Made by a program: the position numbers and the translations under genes. This document shows positions 15,502 to 23,488 of a stretch of 64,000 bases of DNA, one piece after another. The stretch is from contig NZ_JAGKJJ010000025.1 in the NCBI RefSeq assembly GCF_020329505.1, forward strand, positions 1-64,000, written 5' to 3'. Below the pieces are notes generated by a model that saw only the letters and a program-made list of their open reading frames with translations, was not told the DNA's origin and did not search any database. This DNA is from Bradyrhizobium semiaridum. GTDB lineage: Bacteria; Pseudomonadota; Alphaproteobacteria; Rhizobiales; Xanthobacteraceae. Position 1 is the stretch's first letter, and each line of letters starts with the position of its first letter.

Positions 15502-16314
15502 ATGGAAGATCGCGTTTCGATATCGATTTCGGACGGTATCGCGGATGTCCGCCTGGTGCGGGCCGACAAGATGAACGCGCTCGATGCCGCGATGTTCGAG
15601 GCACTGGTGGCGGCAACCGAGCGGCTTTCCAGGGAAAAGGGCGTGCGGGCGGTCGTGCTGTCCGGCGAGGGCCGGGCCTTCTGTGCCGGTCTCGACATGG
15701 GGCGTTTTGCCGCCATGAAGGAGAAGGGCGGTAACGGGGTGCCCGGTGGCGAGAACCGCGACCTCACCGTCCGCACCCATGGCAAGGCCAATTTCGCGCA
15801 GCAGGCGGTGTGGGGCTGGCGTCAGCTTCCGGTGCCGGTGATCGCCGCGGTGCATGGCGTCGCGTTCGGTGGCGGCTTCCAGCTCGCGCTCGGCGCCGAC
15901 ATGCGCTTCCTCTCGCCCGATGCGCGGATGTCGATCATGGAGATCAAATGGGGCCTCGTGCCCGACATGGCCGGCACCCCGATCCTGGCGAGCCTCGTGC
16001 GCGACGACATCCTGCGCGAGCTCACCTACACCGGCCGCATCTTCTCGGCGCAGGAGGCGCAGAGTTACGGCCTCGCCACCCGCATCTGCGACGACCCGCG
16101 CGCTGCCGCGCTCGAGGTCGCACGCGAGATCGCCGGCAAGAGCCCGGATGCGATCCGCGCCGCGAAGCGGATGCTGAACAATCTCTCGGTCGATCCCGGC
16201 CCGGCGCTGCTTGCGGAATCCGTCGAGCAGCAGAAGCTGATCGGCAGCCCGAACCAGACCGAATCCGTGCGCGCCAATCTCGACAAGCGCGCCCCGAAGT
16301 TTGCGGATGTGTGA
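15502..16314 (+). CDS. Crotonase / enoyl-CoA hydratase-isomerase family protein
   Basis: A 270-residue protein with GGAGGAG 7-13 nt before the ATG. Motifs are SGEGRAFCAGLDMGRF (residues 54-69) and HGVAFGGGFQLALGAD near 117-132 for the oxyanion hole and CoA. SIMEIKWGLVPDMAGTPIL near 144-162 carries an acidic EIKWGLVPD region, which resembles dienoyl-CoA or enoyl-CoA isomerases more than hydratases. It is divergent from the DECR-like gene and shares a 100-bp control region with it. A role in moving double bonds for degradation of unsaturated acyl-CoAs would fit. It is probably followed in one transcript by the broken acyl-CoA synthetase. Confidence 0.86.
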   Translation: MEDRVSISISDGIADVRLVRADKMNALDAAMFEALVAATERLSREKGVRAVVLSGEGRAFCAGLDMGRFAAMKEKGGNGVPGGENRDLTVRTHGKANFAQQAVWGWRQLPVPVIAAVHGVAFGGGFQLALGADMRFLSPDARMSIMEIKWGLVPDMAGTPILASLVRDDILRELTYTGRIFSAQEAQSYGLATRICDDPRAAALEVAREIAGKSPDAIRAAKRMLNNLSVDPGPALLAESVEQQKLIGSPNQTESVRANLDKRAPKFADV

Positions 16315-16324
16315 TTTATGCGTC

Positions 16325-16410
16325 CGTCATGGCCGGGCTTGTCCCGGCCATCCACGTCTTTTGTTGCGGCGATGAAGACGTGGATCACCGGGACAAGTCC
16401 GGTGATGACG
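16325..16410. repeat. Palindromic intergenic repeat, family D copy 1
   Basis: CGTCATGGCCGGGCTTGTCCCGG...CATCCACGTCTT is mirrored by AAGACGTGGATCACCGGGACAAGTCCGGTGATGACG, a dyad of about 86 bp starting 10 nt after the crotonase stop. A related copy is at 23382-23457. Confidence 0.82.
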
Positions 16411-16428
16411 GCGACAACCAGGGCCGCT

Positions 16429-16457
16429 AACAAAGACAAAACAAAGACAAAACAAAG
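16429..16457 (+). repeat. 11-bp tandem repeat abutting a start codon
   Basis: Almost three copies of AAACAAAGACA (16429-16438, 16439-16449, 16450-16457) run directly into the ATG at 16458. The stretch is A-rich in a GC-rich genome and replaces any recognisable Shine-Dalgarno sequence, apart from AAAG. Confidence 0.8.
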
Positions 16458-18003
16458 ATGAGCGAAACGCCAAACCTATTCCTCGGCATCATCAGCGGCG
16501 AGCGACGGCGCGATCATGCGGAGGTCGCCGAACGCAGCGAGCGCATCGCCAGCGGCCTGAACAAGCTCGGCGTCAAGCCGGGCGACAGCGTCTGCATGCT
16601 GATGCGCAACGACATCGCCTTCATCGAGGCGGCCTATGCGGCGATGCGGCTCGGTGCCTATGGCGTGCCGATCAACTGGCACTTCAAGCCGGAGGAGATC
16701 AATTACGTGCTGACCGATTCCGGCTCGCGCGTCCTGATCGGTCATGCCGACATGCTGCATGCGCTGCGCGGTGCGATCCCGCCTGATGTCACCGTGCTCA
16801 GCGTGCCGACGCCGCCGGAAATCCTCGCCAACTACAAGATCGATCGCGATCATCTCGCGACGCCGGACTTCGCGATCGATTTCGAAGCGTGGCTGGCGCA
16901 GCAGGCGCGCTACGACGGCCCGGTGGTGCCACAGCCGCAGAACATGATCTACACCTCGGGCACCACCGGCCACCCCAAGGGCGTGCGCCGCTTCGCGCCG
17001 ACGCCGGCGCAGACCGCCAACGCCGAGGCGATGCGGGCGATGATCTACGGCCTGAAGCCCGGCGCGCGCGATCCTGCCGGGGCCGCTGTACCATTCCGCG
17101 CCGAACTCGTTCGGGCTGCGCTCGGGAAAACTCGGCGGCGCGCTGGTGTTGATGCCGCGCTTCGACGCGGAGGAATTCTTGAAGCTGATCGAGCGCGAGC
17201 GGATCGACACCATCTTCATGGTGCCGACCATGTTCATCCGCCTGATGAAGCTGCCGGAGGTGGTGCGCCGGACATACGACATGTCCTCGCTGCGCCACGT
17301 CATCCATGCCGCCGCGCCGTGTCCGCCCGACGTCAAGCGCGCGATGATCGAATGGTGGGGGCCGGTGATCTACGAATTCTACGGCTCGACGGAGTCGGGC
17401 GCGGTCACCTTCGCCAATTCCGAGGACGCGCTGAAGAAGCCCGGCACGGTCGGAAAGATCTCGCCCGGCGCCGAGCTGCGCTTCATCGGCGAGGACGGCA
17501 AGGAGGTGCCGCAGGGCGAGATCGGCGAGATCTATTCGCGGATCGCCGGCAATCCCGATTTCACCTACCACAACAAGCCGGAGAAGCGCGCCGAGATCGA
17601 CCGCCAGGGATTCATCACCTCGGGCGACGTCGGCTATATCGACGAGGACGGCTATGTCTTCATCTGCGACCGCAAACGCGACATGGTGATCTCGGGCGGC
17701 GTCAACATCTATCCGGCGGAGATCGAGGCGGTGCTGCATGCCGTCCCGGGCGTGCATGACTGCGCGGTGTTCGGCATTCCCGACGCCGAGTTCGGCGAGG
17801 CGCTGATGGCGGTGGTCGAGCCGCAGCCGGGCGTGACGCTCGATTTGGCCTCGATCCGGGCCCAGCTGAAGACCTCGCTCGCCGACTACAAGGTGCCGAA
17901 ACACATCGAAATCCAGAGCAACCTGCCGCGCGAGGATTCCGGAAAGATCTTCAAGCGCCGCCTGCGCGACCCGTATTGGGAGCAGGCCGGACGGAGGATT
18001 TAG
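16458..18003 (+). pseudogene. Acyl-CoA synthetase (AMP-forming), broken by a one-base frameshift
   Basis: The first 200 or so codons encode an ANL ligase N-terminus with the P-loop MIYTSGTTGHPKGVRRF near residue 162. After GLKPGAR the frame shifts. Removing one base from GGCGCGCGCG (17061-17070) restores ILPGPLYHSAPNSFGLRSGK and the rest: YGSTESGAVTF, TSGDVGYIDEDGYVF, DRKRDMVISGGVNIYPAE and the catalytic Lys region EDSGKIFKRR, ending at 18003. The repaired protein would be about 514 residues and full length. Either the gene is a recent pseudogene or the GC run holds a sequencing error. The downstream half is otherwise intact, which favours an error or a very recent event. Confidence 0.85.
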
Positions 18004-18008
18004 GGCGC

Positions 18009-18086
18009 GGGGTAAGCCGCGCGGACAGTGTTTGTGGCTTACCCCTCTCTCCAACTCTCCCCCGCAAGGGGGGAGAGAGCCCTGTC
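18009..18086. repeat. Palindromic intergenic repeat, family E copy 1
   Basis: GGGGTAAGCC (18009-18018) pairs with GGCTTACCCC (18036-18045); directly after it is a second hairpin, ACTCTCCCCCGCAAGGGGGGAGAG. It begins 5 nt after the synthetase stop. The same inner core recurs at 43032-43134. The rest of the gap to the ppc start shows nothing I recognise. Confidence 0.75.
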
Positions 18087-18253
18087 ACCTCCCGTGCGGC
18101 CTTAAGCAAAATCGGCTGAATGAGATATGTGCATAACCTCAGGGCCTCGCCGGGGACGACGGCAGTGTGCAGCGCCCCCAAGTTCATCTTGCGCTGCGGC
18201 AAAAAAAGCGCACACTCGGAAGGAGCCGGGCAGCCTGTGGAGTAGCCAAGCCG

Positions 18254-21046
18254 ATGTCTCCCCAGACCATGCCTTCCGAGACCGATATCCGCGCCCGGAG
18301 CGCCGCCGAGATGCAGGCGCAGGAGGAAGATGCGCGGCTGCGCAACGATATTCGCCTGCTCGGCCGCGTGCTCGGCGACACCGTGCGGGACCAGGAGGGG
18401 GCCGAGGTGTTCGACCTGGTCGAGCGCATCCGGCAGACCTCGGTCCGGTTCCACCGCGACGAGGACCGGCTGGCGCGGCAGGAGCTGGAGGCCATCCTCG
18501 ACAGCATGTCGATCGCCGACACGGTGCGGATCGTCCGCGCCTTCAGCTACTTCTCCCACCTCGCCAACATCGCCGAGGACCAGAACAACATCCGCCAGAT
18601 GCGCAGCCGCGGGCCGGGCGGGGCGCCGCGGCCGAGTACGCTGGAGCAGACACTGACCCACGCCAGGCAGGCTGGCATCAGCCCGGCCGACCTGCGCAGC
18701 TTCTTCCGGGGCGCGCTGGTCAGCCCGGTGCTGACCGCGCACCCGACCGAGGTCCGCCGCAAGAGCACGATGGACCGCGAGATGGAGATCGCGGACCTGC
18801 TCGACCGCCGCGAGCGGCTGCAGATGACACCGGACGAGAGCGAGGCCAGCGACGAGCAGCTGCGCCGCGCCGTCGTGACGTTGTGGCAGACCAACCTGCT
18901 GCGCCGGACCAAGCTGACCGTGCTCGACGAGGTCGGCAACGGCCTGTCGTTCTACGATTACACTTTGTTGCAGGAAGTGCCGCGGCTGCATTGCGCGCTG
19001 GAGGACCGCCTCAACAAGGAGGGCGGCGAGCCCGGCGATCTCGCCTCGTTCCTGCGGATGGGAAGCTGGATCGGCGGCGATCGCGACGGCAATCCGTTCG
19101 TCACCGCGGAAGTGATGCGCGGCACGTTGCGGCTGCAATCGAGCCGCGCGCTCAGCTTCTATCTGGAGGAGCTGCATGCGCTCGGCGCCGAGCTGTCGCT
19201 GGCGGCGCATCTGGCCGATATCTCGGAGGAGCTGCGGATCCTGGCCGAGCGCTCGCCCGACACCTCGCCGCATCGCAGCGGCGAGCCTTATCGGCTGGCT
19301 GTGTCAGGCATCTATGCGCGGCTCACGGCGACGGCGGTCAGGCTGGAGGTCGAGACCACGCGGCCGCCAGTCGGCAAGGCCGAGCCCTATGCCAGTGTGA
19401 AAGAGTTCCAGGCCGATCTCGACGTGCTGAACCGCTCGCTGATATCGAACAATTCCGGCGTGATCGCGCGCGGGCGGCTGCGGCTGCTGCGCCGCGCGGT
19501 GGATTGCTTCGGCTTCCATCTAGCACGGCTCGATATCCGCCAGAACTCGGCGGTGCACGAGCGCACGGTGGCGGAACTGCTCGATACCGCGATCCCCGGC
19601 ATGTCCTATCTGGCGCTCGGCGAGGAGGCCCGCGTCAACCTGCTGCTCGGCGAGCTGCGCAGCGCGCGGCCGCTGGCTTCGCCCTTCGTCAAGTATTCCG
19701 AGGAGACCCAGAGCGAGCTCGCCGTGTTCCGGGCCGCGGCCGAAGCGCATGCGAAATTCGGCCCCGAGGTGATCTCTCAATGCATCATCTCGATGTGCCA
19801 GGGCATGTCCGACATGCTGGAGGTCGCGGTGCTGCTGAAGGAGGTCGGGCTCGTCAACCCGTCCGGCCGCAGCGCGATCAACATCGTGCCGCTGTTCGAG
19901 ACCATTGAGGACCTGCAGGCCTCGAGCGGCATCATGGACCGCATGCTGGCGCTGCACGACTACCGCAAGCTGGTCGACAGCCTTGGCAGCGTGCAGGAGG
20001 TGATGCTCGGCTATTCCGACAGCAACAAGGACGGCGGTTTCGTTACCTCGGGGTGGGAGCTCTACAAGGCCGAGATCGGTCTCGTCGAAGTGTTCGAGCG
20101 CCATGGCGTGCGGCTGCGGCTGTTCCACGGCCGCGGCGGTTCGGTCGGCCGCGGCGGCGGTCCGAGCTATGACGCGATCATCGCGCAGCCGGGCGGGGCG
20201 GTGAACGGCCAGATTCGCATCACCGAGCAGGGCGAGATCATCTCCTCGAAATATTCCAATGCCGAGGTCGGCCGCAGCAATCTGGAGATTCTTGCCGCGG
20301 CGACACTCGAGACCAGCCTGCTGCAGCCGCGGCGGAGCGCGCCGCGCCCGGAATATCTGAAGGCGATGGAGGAGATCTCGGCGCTCGCGTTCAAGGCCTA
20401 TCGCGGCCTCGTCTACGAGACCGATGGCTTTGCCGAGTATTTCTGGGGCTCGACCGTGATCAACGAGATCGCGACGCTGAACATCGGCAGCCGTCCGGCC
20501 TCACGCAAGAAGACCCGCGCGATCGAGGACCTGCGCGCCATTCCGTGGGTTTTTTCCTGGGCGCAATGCCGCCTGATGCTGCCGGGCTGGTACGGTTTTG
20601 GCGCTGCTGTCGAGACCTGGATCGCACAGCATCCCGAGCAGGGCATGGCGTTCCTGCAGGAGCTCTACCGGGAGTGGCCGTTCTTCCGCACGCTGCTGTC
20701 CAACATGGACATGGTGCTGGCAAAGAGCTCGATCGCGATCGCCTCGCGCTATGCCGAGCTGGTGCCTGATGTCGAGTTGCGCGAGAAGATTTTTGGCCGC
20801 ATCCGCCGCGAATGGCACCTGTCGATCGAGACGCTGCTCGACATCATGGGCCACGACCGTCTGCTGCAGGGCAACCCGCTGCTGGAGCGTTCGATCCGCA
20901 ACCGTTTCCCCTATCTCGACCCGCTCAACCACGTGCAGGTGGAGCTGCTCAAGGAGCATCGCGCGCAGAACCCGGATGAGCAGGTGCTGCGCGGGATCCA
21001 GATCACGATCAACGGCATCTCGGCGGGACTCAGGAATAGCGGGTGA
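18254..21046 (+). CDS. ppc: Phosphoenolpyruvate carboxylase
   Basis: It carboxylates PEP with bicarbonate to oxaloacetate, refilling the TCA cycle in the cytoplasm. The 930-residue start at 18254 (MSPQTMPSETDIRAR) is chosen for GGAG about 11 nt upstream and normal family length; the open frame runs 29 codons further upstream without a ribosome site. The catalytic motifs are intact: TAHPTE (residues 161-166, His163), GGDRDGNPF near 275, the FHGRGGSVGRGGG glycine-rich loop near 623-635, and QGEIISSKYSN near 658. The C-terminus GISAGLRNSG corresponds to the RNTG end that takes part in inhibitor and substrate binding, with Ser in place of Thr. It appears monocistronic. Confidence 0.97.
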   Translation: MSPQTMPSETDIRARSAAEMQAQEEDARLRNDIRLLGRVLGDTVRDQEGAEVFDLVERIRQTSVRFHRDEDRLARQELEAILDSMSIADTVRIVRAFSYFSHLANIAEDQNNIRQMRSRGPGGAPRPSTLEQTLTHARQAGISPADLRSFFRGALVSPVLTAHPTEVRRKSTMDREMEIADLLDRRERLQMTPDESEASDEQLRRAVVTLWQTNLLRRTKLTVLDEVGNGLSFYDYTLLQEVPRLHCALEDRLNKEGGEPGDLASFLRMGSWIGGDRDGNPFVTAEVMRGTLRLQSSRALSFYLEELHALGAELSLAAHLADISEELRILAERSPDTSPHRSGEPYRLAVSGIYARLTATAVRLEVETTRPPVGKAEPYASVKEFQADLDVLNRSLISNNSGVIARGRLRLLRRAVDCFGFHLARLDIRQNSAVHERTVAELLDTAIPGMSYLALGEEARVNLLLGELRSARPLASPFVKYSEETQSELAVFRAAAEAHAKFGPEVISQCIISMCQGMSDMLEVAVLLKEVGLVNPSGRSAINIVPLFETIEDLQASSGIMDRMLALHDYRKLVDSLGSVQEVMLGYSDSNKDGGFVTSGWELYKAEIGLVEVFERHGVRLRLFHGRGGSVGRGGGPSYDAIIAQPGGAVNGQIRITEQGEIISSKYSNAEVGRSNLEILAAATLETSLLQPRRSAPRPEYLKAMEEISALAFKAYRGLVYETDGFAEYFWGSTVINEIATLNIGSRPASRKKTRAIEDLRAIPWVFSWAQCRLMLPGWYGFGAAVETWIAQHPEQGMAFLQELYREWPFFRTLLSNMDMVLAKSSIAIASRYAELVPDVELREKIFGRIRREWHLSIETLLDIMGHDRLLQGNPLLERSIRNRFPYLDPLNHVQVELLKEHRAQNPDEQVLRGIQITINGISAGLRNSG

Positions 21047-21053
21047 CGAGAAT

Positions 21054-21119
21054 GCGAATAGCGAATGGCGAGTAGCGAATAGGGAGATCCCTATTCGCCA
21101 TTCGCTACTCACTGTTCGC
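21054..21119. repeat. Heptamer-built palindrome, family F copy 1
   Basis: Four 7-bp units (GCGAATA, GCGAATG, GCGAGTA, GCGAATA) are followed by a short spacer and four inverted units (TATTCGC, CATTCGC, TACTCAC, TGTTCGC). The element fills the gap between the convergent ppc and SMP-30-like genes. Copies lie at 48533-48613 and 50161-50226. Confidence 0.88.
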
Positions 21120-21124
21120 CCTCT

Positions 21125-22237
21125 TCAGCAGATATGCGCGCCCTTGGTCTCGACATACACCGCATAGAGCGACTGGCTCGCGGTCATGAACAGGCGGTTG
21201 CGCTTTTTGCCGCCGAAGGTGAGGTTGGCGCAGGTCTCCGGCAGGAGAATCTGGCCGATGCGCTGCCCGTCAGGCGCGAACACCTGGACGCCGTCATAGC
21301 CCGGACCGACCCAGCCGGCGCCGACCCAGACGTTGCCGTCGACGTCGACGCGCAGGCCGTCCGGGAAGCCTGACTTGCCGTCCAGCGTCATGTCGATCAG
21401 CGTGCGCGGATTGGAGAGCTTGTCGCCGTTGAGGTCGTACTGCCAGACGATGTTCTTGGCGTTCGGATAGTGCGTGATGCCGGTGTCGCAGACATAGACC
21501 TTCTTGTAGTCGTGGCTGAAGGCGATGCCGTTCGGCTTGAACGGCTCGTCGGCGACCTTGGTGATCTGGCCGGTCGAGGCATCGATGCGATAGACCGCTT
21601 CCTTCTGGTAGGGCTGTTTCGAGCCGGTATTGGCGAGCTGGCCTTCATAGATCGAGATCGCGCCGTAGCCGGGATCGGTGAACCAGATCGACTTGTCGTT
21701 GGGATGCACGACCATGTCGTTCGGCCCGTTGAGCGGCTTGTCGTTGGCTTTCTCCGCCAATGTCGTGACCGAGCCGTCGTGCTCGTAGCGGACCAGCCGG
21801 GTGCGCTCGGCGGTGATCTGCCGGCCCTCATAATCGAACGTCGAGCCGTTGGCTTCGTTCGACGGCTTGTGGAACTGCTCGGAGATGTGGCCGTCATCGT
21901 CGAGATAGCGCAGCTGCCGGTTCGCCGGAATGTCGCTCCATACCAGATACTGGCCCTGCGCGTTCCACGCCGGGCCCTCGGCCCACAGACATCCGGTGTA
22001 GAGCCGCTTGATCGCGGTATTGCCGACCTTGGCCTTGAAGCGCTTGTCGTCGATCACGACGATGTCGGGATCGGGATAGCGCTGCGGCTCCGCATTGGGG
22101 CCATAATCGCGCGCCGCAGCATCCGATGCCGCGAGCGCAGTTGCAGCAAGCGCGGTTGCACCGCGCAAGATCGTGCGACGGTCAAACGCCTTTGCGCCGT
22201 CGTCATGATGTTTCTGAACATTGCTCGGATTTGTCAT
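21125..22237 (-). CDS. Tat-exported SMP-30/gluconolactonase-like protein
   Basis: The 370-residue precursor begins with a twin-arginine signal (FDRRTILRGATALAATALAA, residues 18-37) and an Ala-rich cleavage region, so the protein is probably exported folded to the periplasm. The mature part is a six-bladed propeller of the SMP-30/LRE family: CLWAEGPAW near 82, NGSTFDYEGR near 128, NGPNDMVVHP with WFTDPGYG near 172-190, PNGIAFSHD near 237, and GFPDGLRVDVDGNVWVG near 290. The Glu, Asn and Asp residues in these segments bind the metal. The likely reaction is hydrolysis of a sugar lactone. GGGAGGAC is 4-11 nt upstream and lies in a hairpin. Confidence 0.88.
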   Translation of the reverse strand: MTNPSNVQKHHDDGAKAFDRRTILRGATALAATALAASDAAARDYGPNAEPQRYPDPDIVVIDDKRFKAKVGNTAIKRLYTGCLWAEGPAWNAQGQYLVWSDIPANRQLRYLDDDGHISEQFHKPSNEANGSTFDYEGRQITAERTRLVRYEHDGSVTTLAEKANDKPLNGPNDMVVHPNDKSIWFTDPGYGAISIYEGQLANTGSKQPYQKEAVYRIDASTGQITKVADEPFKPNGIAFSHDYKKVYVCDTGITHYPNAKNIVWQYDLNGDKLSNPRTLIDMTLDGKSGFPDGLRVDVDGNVWVGAGWVGPGYDGVQVFAPDGQRIGQILLPETCANLTFGGKKRNRLFMTASQSLYAVYVETKGAHIC

Positions 22238-22240
22238 GAA

Positions 22241-22271
22241 GTCCTCCCAAGTTTCTTGTTATCGGGAGGAC
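22241..22271 (-). promoter_or_regulatory. Hairpin that can hide the ribosome binding site of the SMP-30-like gene
   Basis: On the coding (minus) strand GTCCTCCC (22271-22264) is followed by a 15-nt loop and GGGAGGAC (22248-22241), three nt before the ATG at 22237. The perfect 8-bp pairing covers the entire Shine-Dalgarno sequence. Confidence 0.55.
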
Positions 22272-22344
22272 GATCATGCGCCCGCAATTCTGGCACAATG
22301 CGGGCACGCTGGGACGAAACAACCAAAGAGTGTGCCGTCCGGGT

Positions 22345-22368
22345 TCTCTGCGCGATTACGCGCAGAGA
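22345..22368 (-). terminator. GC-rich hairpin 3' of the SDR gene, possible terminator
   Basis: TCTCTGCGCG (22345-22354) and CGCGCAGAGA (22359-22368) form a perfect 10-bp stem with a 4-nt loop, about 50 nt after the SDR stop and before the SMP-30-like gene. There is no T-run on the transcribed side. Confidence 0.4.
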
Positions 22369-22418
22369 TCGCCGGAACGGCGCTTCATAAAATTGTCAGA
22401 TCAGATCAGATCCCAAAC

Positions 22419-23333
22419 TCAGATCGGATCCCAGGTGAAGACGTCGGCCGAGCGGTCGAGCTTGGCGAACGAATCCTTTAGCGCCGGCATGCCGTGTTCG
22501 GCGATGGTCTCCGGCGTCCAACCTTCGCTGCGATGCACCGAACGCACCGGACGATGCTGGCCGAACAGGAAGATCTCGTTCATGCGTACGCCGAAGATCT
22601 GCCCGGTGACGTCCTTGGCGGCGTCCGAGAGCAGATAGGCGCAGACCGGCGCGATCTTCTCGGGGCCCATCTGCTTGATCTTCTCGACCCGCGCCTTCTG
22701 GGCTTCGGTCTCGGTCGGGATGGTACCGATCATGCGGGTCCAGGCGAACGGCGACACGCAGTTCGAGCGCACGTTGAAGCGGCCCATGTCGAGCGCGATC
22801 GACTTCGACAACCCAACGATGCCGAGCTTGGCGGCGGCGTAATTGGCCTGGCCGTAATTGCCGATCAGGCCCGAGGTCGAGGTGAAGTGCACGAAGGAAC
22901 CCGACTCCTGCTCGCGGAAGATGCGTGCCGCTGCGTGCGAGACGTAGAACGAGCCCATCAGATGCACCTTGATGACGGCCTCGAAGGCTTCCACGCTCAT
23001 CTTGTGGAAGATCATGTCGCGCAGGATGCCGGCATTGTTGACGACGCCGTCGAGCCGGCCAAAAGCATCGGTCGCGGTCTTCACGATCTTGCTGGCCGGA
23101 ATTGCTTCCGCCACCGACTCGAAATTGGCGACGGCCGTGCCGCCGCGCTTCTTGATCTCCTCGACCACCTCCTCGGCAGGCGCCGCGCTGGTGCCGGCAC
23201 CGTCGGCCGCGACGCCGGGATCGTTGACGACGACCTTGGCGCCTTCGGCGGCACAGAGCAGCGCGATCTCGCGGCCGATGCCGCGGCCCGCGCCGGTGAC
23301 GATGATGACCTTGTCCTGCAGTGATTTTGCCAT
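22419..23333 (-). CDS. SDR related to 17-beta-hydroxysteroid dehydrogenase 4 / (3R)-hydroxyacyl-CoA dehydrogenase
   Basis: The ATG at 23333 (MAKSLQDKVIIVTGAG) has AAGGAG 7-12 nt upstream, giving 304 residues. The SDR core is complete: TGAGRGIG (residues 12-19), NDPGVAADG near 36, NNAGILRDMIFHKM near 105, TSTSGLIGNYGQANYAAAK with Ser, Tyr and Lys near 160-178. NDPG and NNAGILRD are typical of the dehydrogenase unit of peroxisomal multifunctional enzyme 2. A C-terminal tail of about 50 residues replaces the MaoC hydratase found in larger homologues. The thiolase-like and zinc-ribbon genes lie directly upstream on the same strand, so a shared role in side-chain or branched acyl-CoA beta-oxidation is likely. 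Confidence 0.87.
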   Translation of the reverse strand: MAKSLQDKVIIVTGAGRGIGREIALLCAAEGAKVVVNDPGVAADGAGTSAAPAEEVVEEIKKRGGTAVANFESVAEAIPASKIVKTATDAFGRLDGVVNNAGILRDMIFHKMSVEAFEAVIKVHLMGSFYVSHAAARIFREQESGSFVHFTSTSGLIGNYGQANYAAAKLGIVGLSKSIALDMGRFNVRSNCVSPFAWTRMIGTIPTETEAQKARVEKIKQMGPEKIAPVCAYLLSDAAKDVTGQIFGVRMNEIFLFGQHRPVRSVHRSEGWTPETIAEHGMPALKDSFAKLDRSADVFTWDPI

Positions 23334-23381
23334 GTGGGTTCTCCTTGTTGCTGTGTTTGGAGGCTCATGCAGAACTCCACT

Positions 23382-23457
23382 CGTCATGCGCGGGCTTGAC
23401 CCGCGCATCCATCCTTTTCACAAGGTGATGGATTGCCGGGTCAAGCCCGGCAATGAC
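23382..23457. repeat. Palindromic intergenic repeat, family D copy 2
   Basis: CGTCATGCGCGGGCTTGACCCGCGCATCCATC is mirrored by GATGGATTGCCGGGTCAAGCCCGGCAATGAC. It lies in the 155-bp gap between the thiolase-like and SDR genes. Confidence 0.82.
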
Positions 23458-23488
23458 AGAGCGGGTGCTGCGCTCGCGCCGGCCATTG

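Noticed and set aside
21054..21119. CRISPR-like array
   Set aside because: The units are 7 bp, lie back to back without spacers and are inverted in the second half; this is a palindromic element, and no cas gene is present.
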